Assembly (NCBI GenBank): GCA_036558265.1
Contig: DATBFY010000613.1
Coordinates: 1-6,326, forward strand
Origin: RYN-433 sp036558265
GTDB taxonomy: Bacteria; Planctomycetota; Phycisphaerae; Tepidisphaerales; Tepidisphaeraceae
Reading direction: 5' to 3'
DNA: 6,326 nucleotides
Part shown: positions 1 to 5,330 of the stretch, in pieces
Position numbering within the stretch: position 1 is the first letter of the stretch
How the letters are laid out: the number at the start of each line of letters is the position of its first letter
Program-made: the position numbers and the translations under genes
The notes under the pieces: generated by a model
Seen by the model: the letters and a program-made list of their open reading frames with translations, nothing else
Database searches by the model: none
What the model was told of the DNA's origin: nothing

Positions 1-12
1 TGCGTTCGTCAT
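1..12 (-). CDS. Start of an unidentified divergent gene (partial, runs off left edge)
   Basis: On the minus strand an ATG (12-10) opens a frame reading Met-Thr-Asn-Ala before the window ends. It is preceded by GGGAG (20-24 on the plus strand read as CTCCC) with a 7-base spacer, which is a textbook ribosome binding site. Both the SD and the divergent position relative to the pseudouridine synthase support a real start. Nothing can be said about the product from four residues. The 88 bases between this start and the start at 101 must hold the promoters of both genes, but I see no convincing -35/-10 pair there. Confidence 0.5.
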
Positions 13-100
13 GACGTTTCTCCCAGCGGTTAGAGATGTGACCAGGCACGAACCCGACGACACATGCGACCCACGAGAATTGCGAAGGCATTCTAAGTGA

Positions 101-961
101 GTGACCGACGACCGCGAAGAGAAAAACCGGCCGTATGCGGCCCGGGCGTTCAAAGATCGCCCCCGTTCGGGTAAGTATGCAGATGTGAAAGAACGCATTC
201 AGAAGCTGCTGGCCAGCGCCGGCGTGGCATCGCGGCGCAACGTGGAGCAGATGGTCCTCGACGGCCGCGTCAGCGTGAATGGGCGAACGGTCCGTGAATT
301 GCCCGTCCTGGTGGACCCCGAATCCGACCAGGTGGAGGTGGACGGCGAGCGGGTGCGTCTGCGCGACCGCGTCGCCGGCAAGCGGTACTACGTGGTCATG
401 AACAAGCCCAGGGGGGTCTACAGCACCAACGTCGCCCAGGGCGAGCAGGTCCGGGCGATCGACCTGCTCCGGCACGCGTTTCCGGCACGACTTTACCCGG
501 TCGGGCGGCTCGATGCTGATTCAAAGGGACTGCTGCTCCTGACCAACGACGGCGACCTGACCAACCGCCTGACCCATCCCCGCTACGGCGTCGCCAAGAC
601 CTACCGCGCCGTCGTGGACGGCTACGTCGATCCCAAGGAATTGGAGCGGCTCGAGAAGGGAATCTGGCTGGCGGACAGGGAGGGCAAGGGCTTCAAGACC
701 GGGCGCAGTCACATCCGGGTGGTCAAGCGCATGCGCGAGCGGAGCATCCTGGAGATCACGATCCGCGAGGGGCGCAACCGCCAGGTGCGGCGCATGCTGG
801 CCGGCGTGGGCCACAAGGTCAAAGACCTGACGCGGATCAGGATGGGTCCGTTGACGATCCAAGGCCTGCCGTCGGGGAAGTTTCGCGAGCTGTTGCCGCG
901 CGAGGTCAAGGAGCTTCAACGCCTGGCGCGCGGGGACAACCAAACCAGGAAGTCCGAATAG
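101..961 (+). CDS. rluB: RsuA/RluB-family rRNA pseudouridine synthase (probably RluB)
   Basis: This enzyme isomerises a specific uridine to pseudouridine in ribosomal RNA; RluB acts on 23S rRNA and RsuA on 16S rRNA during ribosome assembly in the cytoplasm. The 286-residue protein has a basic N-terminal extension (1-29) and an S4 RNA-binding domain (about 31-85, with KLLASAGVASRR at 35-46). The catalytic domain follows, with MNKPRGV at 100-106 and the signature GRLD at 135-138, where Asp138 is the expected catalytic aspartate. GLLLLTNDGDL follows, and the C-terminal motif IREGRNRQVRRM is at 221-232. The start is GTG at 101. A TGA lies directly before it in frame, so no longer start exists; the SD is weak (GAAGG at 84-88, 12-base gap). 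A GTG at 185 would remove the extension but keep the S4 domain. The length suits RluB. The family is certain; RluB over RsuA is my preference from the overall pattern and was not tested. Confidence 0.9.
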   Translation: MTDDREEKNRPYAARAFKDRPRSGKYADVKERIQKLLASAGVASRRNVEQMVLDGRVSVNGRTVRELPVLVDPESDQVEVDGERVRLRDRVAGKRYYVVMNKPRGVYSTNVAQGEQVRAIDLLRHAFPARLYPVGRLDADSKGLLLLTNDGDLTNRLTHPRYGVAKTYRAVVDGYVDPKELERLEKGIWLADREGKGFKTGRSHIRVVKRMRERSILEITIREGRNRQVRRMLAGVGHKVKDLTRIRMGPLTIQGLPSGKFRELLPREVKELQRLARGDNQTRKSE

Positions 962-964
962 CCG

Positions 965-979
965 CAGGGCAACGCCCTG
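965..979. terminator. Short hairpin between convergent genes, possible weak terminator
   Basis: CAGGGC (965-970) and GCCCTG (974-979) form a perfect 6-bp stem with an AAC loop. It begins three bases after the rluB stop codon and sits 28 bases beyond the stop of the convergent gene. No run of T follows on either strand, so it is not a standard intrinsic terminator. It could act with Rho, protect 3' ends, or be chance in GC-rich DNA. Confidence 0.3.
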
Positions 980-1006
980 AGGACCATCGCCCTTGTGCGC
1001 GACCGG

Positions 1007-2086
1007 TCAGTTCCCCTTCTTCCACTGGTACATCTGGGGCGCGAACGCCTTGAACCCGGAGCGGCCGTTGGTGAACTTGGTGCTGACGGCCATGATGCTG
1101 TGCTTGTAGGTCTCCAAGGCCGGGTTGTTCCGCACCTTGTCGAAGCCGCGGATGCCCACGACGGTGCAGCCGTCCTTCCAGGAGGCGGGGGTCCCCCAGC
1201 CCGGCAGGTCGCGCTCGACGGTGCAGGGGATGCCGTTGTTGGTCAGGAACTCGGCAACCTGCTTGCCCATCTCCTGCGAGGGGAAGCTCTGGATGATCGC
1301 GTAATTCAGTCCGTTGATGCGGTGCGGGTCGTCGGTAAAGAAGGTGGCGGGCGGGCGCGGCTCATTGAACGACTGCTGGGTCGCGCGGGTGCCGGTGGAG
1401 ACGGCGGACGACGGGCGAGCCCCGCCCGCGTTGCCGGGCCCCTCGACCGCGTCGTTGGGCGGCTGCGCGACGCGTTGCTGCTGCGGGGTCTCGCTTCGCC
1501 GCTGCACGTTCATCACGCCGGGCGTCGGGGGGTTGCGGCGCAGGACCGCGGTGCTGGCGTTCGCCAGTGCCGGGCCCGGACCGCGCGACAGACCCTTGCC
1601 GATCAGCACGGCCAGCCCCAGCGCGATGAAGACCGAAAAGCCCCCGATCAGCGCGCTGGTGTAGGAGATGCGCAGGCTGATCTGCTGTTTATCGGGGTCC
1701 ACGGAGACGGCGACGGGCGGCTGCACGCGGGGCGCGGGGGCGGTCGGGGTGAATTCCGGGACGTCGATCGAGGAGGCGAGGGGCGGGCCCATGCTCGCGG
1801 GCGGCGCGGACGCTGCGGCGGGTCGCGGCGACGCGGGCTCTTCGAGGGTGGATGGCGTGGTGTAAGCCGACTGCACCGGCTCGCCCGGCGCGATCGTCTT
1901 GACCTCGGGGCGGCTTTTGGACTTGAACCACCACCTGGGTGTCGAAACGCAGGCGATCTTGTCCGCCGCGCCCGACATTGCCCCTGTCGGATCTTCCGTG
2001 GTGTCCGCCGCCTTGTCCCCCGCCGAGCCCCTGGAGCGGGCCATCACCTCGAACAGGGCGGTGGCGTGCTTACTCCGTTTGGCCAT
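1007..2086 (-). CDS. Single-pass membrane protein with C-terminal SPOR-like domain
   Basis: The 359-residue protein starts at ATG 2086, chosen because GAGG (2093-2096) lies 6 bases upstream. The frame stays open further upstream, but that stretch has an atypical Arg/Ser-rich composition and no SD. From the N-terminus: a short motif KHATALFEVMA at 6-16, a basic patch containing PRWWFKSK around 50-57, and a Pro/Ala-rich low-complexity stretch at about 77-126. One hydrophobic helix follows at about 144-166 (ALIGGFSVFIALGLAVLIGKG), then a Gln/Pro-rich linker to about 256. The C-terminal module (257-356) begins GLNYAIIQSFPSQEMGKQVA and continues EFLTNNGIPCTVE. This resembles SPOR domains, which bind denuded septal peptidoglycan, but lacks their usual wording. 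Two cysteines in it (288, 307) could form a disulfide. Positive charges before the helix suggest a cytoplasmic N-terminus and an external C-terminus. A cell-envelope or division role is inferred. The protein and its membrane segment are secure; the SPOR assignment is moderate. Confidence 0.8.
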   Translation of the reverse strand: MAKRSKHATALFEVMARSRGSAGDKAADTTEDPTGAMSGAADKIACVSTPRWWFKSKSRPEVKTIAPGEPVQSAYTTPSTLEEPASPRPAAASAPPASMGPPLASSIDVPEFTPTAPAPRVQPPVAVSVDPDKQQISLRISYTSALIGGFSVFIALGLAVLIGKGLSRGPGPALANASTAVLRRNPPTPGVMNVQRRSETPQQQRVAQPPNDAVEGPGNAGGARPSSAVSTGTRATQQSFNEPRPPATFFTDDPHRINGLNYAIIQSFPSQEMGKQVAEFLTNNGIPCTVERDLPGWGTPASWKDGCTVVGIRGFDKVRNNPALETYKHSIMAVSTKFTNGRSGFKAFAPQMYQWKKGN

Positions 2087-2112
2087 CCGTGACCTCACTT
2101 TATGCATTTTAC

Positions 2113-2142
2113 GACGCGTTGTGCGTCCGGGACTGCTGGACG
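2113..2142 (-). promoter_or_regulatory. Overlapping, mutually exclusive hairpins in the leader of the SPOR-like gene
   Basis: Three related segments compete for pairing. GACGC (2113-2117) can pair with GCGTC (2123-2127) across a 5-base loop. GCGTCC (2123-2128) can instead pair with GGACGC (2137-2142) across a 9-base loop. Both cannot form at once because they share 2123-2127. They lie 15-45 bases upstream of the SD of the minus-strand gene. This could be an on/off leader structure or chance in GC-rich sequence. Confidence 0.25.
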
Positions 2143-2243
2143 CGCGGCTCACCGTGCACCCCGATCGGCTCCGCCGAACGGCTTCATCTGCTGCACGCGC
2201 GCGACGCCCGATAACTTCCGGAACGGCTCCCGTAGCAGCGTGG

Positions 2244-2272
2244 AAAATACGATTCAGGTCTAAATAGGTCAA
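2244..2272 (-). promoter_or_regulatory. Sigma70-type promoter for the SPOR-like gene
   Basis: Read on the minus strand, TTGACC (2272-2267, five of six matches to TTGACA) is followed after exactly 17 bases by TATTTT (2249-2244, four of six matches to TATAAT). The element lies in a local AT-rich patch within GC-rich DNA. Transcription would start near 2237, giving a leader of about 150 nt before the ATG at 2086. A second -10-like hexamer, TAAAAT (2111-2106 on the minus strand), lies closer to the gene but has no recognisable -35. Confidence 0.45.
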
Positions 2273-2324
2273 GCCGATGACAGGTGGGAGCGGCGTTGGC
2301 GGGCGCGTGCAGTGTTGCCCCGTT

Positions 2325-2337
2325 TGCCACGGTGGCA
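2325..2337. promoter_or_regulatory. 13-bp dyad, possible operator
   Basis: TGCCAC and GTGGCA flank a single central G, so the 13-bp site is a perfect inverted repeat. It lies about 110 bases upstream of the plus-strand hydrolase-fold start and about 50 bases upstream of the promoter pointing the other way. It fits a dimeric regulator's site in a divergent control region, but no regulator is visible and its short length makes chance possible. Confidence 0.25.
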
Positions 2338-2380
2338 CGAACCGAAAACGTATCGTAGATCAACACATGACGGCACGAGT

Positions 2381-2402
2381 CCGGCCCGATCGATCGGCCC
2401 GG
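2381..2402. promoter_or_regulatory. 22-bp near-perfect palindrome upstream of the hydrolase-fold gene
   Basis: The half-sites CCGGCCCGATC (2381-2391) and GATCGGCCCGG (2392-2402) are inverted repeats that differ at only one symmetric pair (C opposite C at 2385/2398). The centre is the tandem CGATCGATCG. The element sits 44 bases before the ATG at 2446. It could be an operator or fold as a hairpin in the 5' leader. Its outer right arm abuts the next hairpin. Confidence 0.35.
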
Positions 2403-2419
2403 GCGCGGCGTGCCGCGCC
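2402..2419 (+). promoter_or_regulatory. GC-only leader hairpin before the hydrolase-fold start
   Basis: GGCGCGG (2402-2408) pairs perfectly with CCGCGCC (2413-2419) around a 4-base loop CGTG, giving a 7-bp stem made only of G-C pairs. It ends 16 bases before the GGGAG ribosome binding site. If transcribed it would be very stable and close enough to affect translation initiation. It lacks a T tract, so it is not an intrinsic terminator. Confidence 0.35.
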
Positions 2420-2445
2420 GCGGACTCCACACCCCGGGAGCTGCC

Positions 2446-3642
2446 ATGATGAAGCGACCGATCATGAACCCGAGTTTCCTGGACGAGGAGAACAAGCCCT
2501 CGCCCCGGAAGAAGTCCCGCTGGCGGGCGTGCCTGACGGTCCTGAAGTTCGTGGGTCGCATCTTCAAGGTGCTGTTCGCCGACGTGCTGCGCCGCAACAA
2601 GAGCCAGATCAAGGACGAGGTCGGCACGCCGTTCTCGCGCTTCCTCCGCGGGCTGTTCTACCGCCTGATGTTCGTCCCGACGATCCTGGCGGTGCTGGTG
2701 TCGGTGCTGGTCGTGACCGCGACCCATCCCAAGCCCGCGCCGGGAATCATGGATCCGACCAGCCAGGGCGTGTACTACGACCCGGTCGAGCTGCTGTCGC
2801 TGGACAACACCAAGCTGGAAGGGTGGCTGGTGCCGGTGCTCGACGCGCGCAAGGTGCTCAAGGAGGGCAACGACATCCTGCACAAGCGGCACGCGGCGAT
2901 GGTGCTGGTGCACGACTTCGGCGCGTCGCGGCAGCAGGTGCTGCCCCTGGTCGCGCCGCTGCACGAGGCCGGGTACGTGGTGCTGGCGATCAACCTCCGC
3001 GGGCGCGGCCCCAGCGCCAGCACCGGCTGCACGTTCGGGCTCAACGAGGCGCAGGACGTGCGTGCGGCGATCGACCTGCTGCGGCGCCGGCCGTTCGTGG
3101 ACCCGGACGCGATCGGCATGCTGAAGATCGGCACGGGCGCGACGGCGGCGCTGATCGCCGCCGAGCAGGACGGCCGCGTCGCCGCTCTGGTCCTGGATCA
3201 TCCGGTCAAGCAGTTCGACGACATCCTCAACGAGCGGATCGGGCCCCGGCAGCCGTGGCTGACGTGGGTGCGCCCGATGTGCAAATGGGCGTTCGAGATC
3301 GCGTACAAGGTGGACGCCGAGGACATGAACCTCTCGCGGTTCAGCGGGCTGATGAAGAACAAGCCGGTGCTGCTGCTGGACGAGCGGGGCGAGACCAACA
3401 GTTGCGTGAACGCGTTGCGCAGCAAGCAGGTGGTGACGTTCGTCAGGAAGCACCTGGTCGCGCACCCGCGTGCGGTGACGTCGCTGCTGCAGCGCGAGGC
3501 GGTGGGCACGATCCGCGTGGACGAGACCTCGGCCCCGCCTGCGCCGGCCCCCGCGGCGCCGGCCCCGAACAGCGAGGAGCAGTGGCCGCCCCAGCGCCCC
3601 GCGAGCGAGATGCTCGAGCGAGCCAAGCGCACGGGGTGGTAA
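2446..3642 (+). CDS. Membrane-anchored alpha/beta-hydrolase-fold protein, nucleophile serine replaced
   Basis: The 398-residue protein starts at ATG 2446, with GGGAG at 2436-2440 five bases upstream; the adjacent ATG at 2449 is equally usable. A basic N-terminal segment (1-70) precedes one membrane helix at about 71-92 (FYRLMFVPTILAVLVSVLVV). The remainder is an alpha/beta-hydrolase fold: AAMVLVHDFGASRQQ at about 150-164 (strand plus oxyanion-loop position), NLRGRGPS at 183-190, and LNEAQDVRAAIDLLRRRPFVDPDAIGML at 199-226. Active members have G-x-S-x-G next; here the sequence is K-I-G-T-G (227-231), so Gly229 replaces the serine. At the usual acid position (DERGETNS, about 312-319) a glutamate may stand in for aspartate, and the catalytic histidine is not clear. 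A Pro/Ala-rich tail lies at about 364-374. The fold is confident; hydrolytic activity is doubtful, and a binding or scaffold role is inferred. The substrate is unknown. Confidence 0.85.
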   Translation: MMKRPIMNPSFLDEENKPSPRKKSRWRACLTVLKFVGRIFKVLFADVLRRNKSQIKDEVGTPFSRFLRGLFYRLMFVPTILAVLVSVLVVTATHPKPAPGIMDPTSQGVYYDPVELLSLDNTKLEGWLVPVLDARKVLKEGNDILHKRHAAMVLVHDFGASRQQVLPLVAPLHEAGYVVLAINLRGRGPSASTGCTFGLNEAQDVRAAIDLLRRRPFVDPDAIGMLKIGTGATAALIAAEQDGRVAALVLDHPVKQFDDILNERIGPRQPWLTWVRPMCKWAFEIAYKVDAEDMNLSRFSGLMKNKPVLLLDERGETNSCVNALRSKQVVTFVRKHLVAHPRAVTSLLQREAVGTIRVDETSAPPAPAPAAPAPNSEEQWPPQRPASEMLERAKRTGW

Positions 3643-3660
3643 GCCACAACAATTGAAACC

Positions 3661-5283
3661 CTACGCGAACTCGATGTCGCCCACGCGGTGTCTTGCGGCG
3701 CCGGAGACGGAGAGTTCGGCCAGGGGTTTCTTCCCGTCCCAACTGTTCCAGAGCACGACCCGCTGGCGGTCGGCGGAGACGCCGGCGACCAGGTCGGCGG
3801 ATGCGGCGATCACGCGGATCCCGCGGTGACTGCTCAGGTAACTGGTGACCAGCTCGTCGTCCAATCCCACGCAGTAGACCGGGCCCTCGTCGGTCGCCAG
3901 GAGCAGGCGGCTGGAGCCCAGCCAGGGGAGCAGGGTGGTCGCGGTGACGTGGCCGCTGCGCCGCTGCTGGGCCAGCGGCTCGAGCGTGGCGCGGTCGCGC
4001 AGGCTGACCGTGCCGTTGTCCTGAACGACGACCAAGCGGTTGCCGTCGGCGAAGATGCCGACGATTTCCGATCCCGTTGGCATGGCGACGGTGGAGCGAC
4101 CGTGGCCGTCGGCGTTGAGGATCGTCAGCACGTGACCGACGGAGAGGACCAGCCGCCCTTCGTCGAGCACGGTCAGGTTGCGGATGCCGTTGGTGCGGGT
4201 GGAGATGGACATCATCGACGTGGCGGGCGACGGGGCGGTGGGGAGCGGCGGGGGATTGTTGGGACCGCGCAAATCGATCGGGCGGATGACCGTCGCGGGC
4301 GACTGGGTCTGGCCGGACCGCCAGGCGACGACGCCGGCGTCGCCGTGGCAGCCCCAGATCTGGCCATCCCAGACGACGGCCCTGGAGAAGCCGAGCTGCG
4401 AGTCGATCGAGGGGTCGGCGTATTCCTGCTGCGTGACGCGGGTCTGCGGATCGAAGACGGCAATGCCCGAGCGTGCGCCGACGAGCAGGACGTCGCGCCC
4501 TTCGAGCCGCGCGGGCTGAACGCTGCGCAACGGGCCCAGCGTCGCGGGGAGGGCGACCAGCTCCATCGTGGCGGGGGTGGCGCGGCCGTCGATCTTGATC
4601 AGCGAGTTGCCCGCGACGGCCCAGAGGCAGGCGGTGGATTGCGCCTTGCCGGCCGCCAGGAGCAGGGTCTGGAGCATCATCCCCTGGTCGGCGGGGCTGA
4701 CCTGCTTGAAGATGTCGGCGGCGGTGAGGTCGGGGGCGGCGGCGCGCAGGTCGTTGAACTGCTTGAGGAGGCGCGAGGCGCGCTCGAAGTGCTCGACCTG
4801 CCCGGCGACGCGGCGCTCGGCGAGCGTGCGCTCCATCTCCTCCAGCTTTTGCGACTTGAACGTGGGGGATTCGAACGAGACGTCGAAGGGGCCCAGCACG
4901 TCGACGCCGGCGGAGAAGGCGATCGCCCTCGCCTTGTCGCGCAGGGCGTCGATCATCGGCTGGCGGAGGGCGTCCTGCTCGACCCATTCGACGGCGGTGT
5001 GCTGACCGGCGAGCTTGCCCGCGGCGCTGCGCAGGCCGGGGGTGAAGTGCGCGACGACGGCGTCGGCGGTGACGGTGTGGCCGCGGCCGAGGAAGACCTC
5101 CTCGAGCATGCGGCGCTCGGCGGCCTCAGACAATGCCGACACGCTGCACGTGAACGCGCAGTGGAGCTTGTGCCCGTCTGCGGTGACCAGGTCGTCCAGG
5201 CTCCAGCGGACCCGCAGGGGGCCGGGGCGAAGCTGCACCCGTCCGTTCTCGCGTCGGGCAATCTCGTTGTTCAGCAGGGGCAT
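3661..5283 (-). CDS. SPFH (band-7)-like domain, coiled coil and beta-propeller protein
   Basis: The 540-residue protein starts at ATG 5283, chosen because GGGAGG (5292-5297) lies 8 bases upstream; an in-frame ATG at 5322 has no such site. The N-terminal part (about 24-140: VRWSLDDLVTADGHKLHCAF near the start, then GVDVLGPFDVSFESPTF at about 126-142) resembles SPFH/band-7 domains of prohibitin/flotillin type. A charged helix follows (KLEEMERTLAERRVAGQVEH, about 146-165), likely a coiled coil. The C-terminal 320 residues show repeated beta-strand units such as GNSLIKIDG, DVLLVGARSGIAVFDPQT and GNRLVVVQDNGTVSLRDRAT, typical of WD40/PQQ-like propeller blades. A Pro-rich insertion lies near 340-354. 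There is no signal peptide or membrane helix, so it is cytoplasmic or peripherally attached. It lies 47 bases downstream of the antiporter gene on the same strand and is probably cotranscribed. A scaffold role is inferred. The propeller assignment is fairly sure, the SPFH-like part less so. Confidence 0.8.
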   Translation of the reverse strand: MPLLNNEIARRENGRVQLRPGPLRVRWSLDDLVTADGHKLHCAFTCSVSALSEAAERRMLEEVFLGRGHTVTADAVVAHFTPGLRSAAGKLAGQHTAVEWVEQDALRQPMIDALRDKARAIAFSAGVDVLGPFDVSFESPTFKSQKLEEMERTLAERRVAGQVEHFERASRLLKQFNDLRAAAPDLTAADIFKQVSPADQGMMLQTLLLAAGKAQSTACLWAVAGNSLIKIDGRATPATMELVALPATLGPLRSVQPARLEGRDVLLVGARSGIAVFDPQTRVTQQEYADPSIDSQLGFSRAVVWDGQIWGCHGDAGVVAWRSGQTQSPATVIRPIDLRGPNNPPPLPTAPSPATSMMSISTRTNGIRNLTVLDEGRLVLSVGHVLTILNADGHGRSTVAMPTGSEIVGIFADGNRLVVVQDNGTVSLRDRATLEPLAQQRRSGHVTATTLLPWLGSSRLLLATDEGPVYCVGLDDELVTSYLSSHRGIRVIAASADLVAGVSADRQRVVLWNSWDGKKPLAELSVSGAARHRVGDIEFA

Positions 5284-5330
5284 GAGCAAAACCTCCCGCA
5301 CAATCATACGCGCGCTCCGCACCCCAGGTA

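Larger units (their letters stand above)
2087..2445. other. Divergent intergenic control region
   Basis: These 359 bases separate the start codons of the SPOR-like gene (minus) and the hydrolase-fold gene (plus). No convincing protein gene lies here. The region contains AT-rich patches unlike the surrounding coding DNA (2099-2112, 2241-2275 and 2341-2366). The middle patch holds a sigma70-like promoter pointing left. The right-hand half carries two dyad-symmetric elements and a strong GC hairpin before the plus-strand start. The left-hand 150 bases would be a transcribed leader of the SPOR-like gene. I could not find a clear promoter for the plus-strand gene; TATCGT at 2351-2356 is the best -10-like hexamer but has no well-spaced -35. 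Confidence 0.7.

Noticed and set aside
995..2092. Plus-strand open frame of 365 codons opposite the SPOR-like gene
   Set aside because: Low-complexity Gly/Arg/Ala composition with no motif or SD. The opposite strand encodes a membrane helix and a structured C-terminal domain.
2149..2187. 12-codon minus-strand reading frame (MKPFGGADRGAR) in the leader of the SPOR-like gene
   Set aside because: Only a weak purine stretch precedes it and it could be chance. I mention it as part of the leader but do not annotate it as a gene.
2087..2338. N-terminal extension of the SPOR-like protein to a GTG at 2338
   Set aside because: No SD at 2338, the extension has unstructured Arg/Ser-rich composition, it crosses the likely promoter, and a good SD precedes the ATG at 2086.
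2333..2349. Sigma54 promoter suggested by TGGCAC at 2333-2338
   Set aside because: The required GC-containing -12 element (TTGC after five bases) is absent; the sequence there is GAAAA.
2277..3656. Plus-strand frame of 459 codons overlapping the hydrolase-fold gene
   Set aside because: Gly/Arg/Ala-rich with no domain. The alternative frame has a good SD and a clear hydrolase fold.
3643..3660. Terminator between the convergent hydrolase-fold and propeller genes
   Set aside because: The gap is only 18 bases and contains no hairpin or T-run. CAATTG is a 6-bp palindrome too short to matter.
3443..4987. Second long minus-strand frame (514 codons) overlapping the propeller gene and the end of the hydrolase-fold gene
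   Set aside because: Its composition is Arg/Pro/Ala-rich throughout and it crosses two convergent genes. It is a frame shadow.
5303..5308. TATGAT (minus strand) as a -10 box for the SPFH/propeller gene
   Set aside because: It matches five of six bases, but transcription would start inside or at the edge of the SD (5292-5297), and there is no -35 at 16-18 bases. An operon with the antiporter gene explains expression better.
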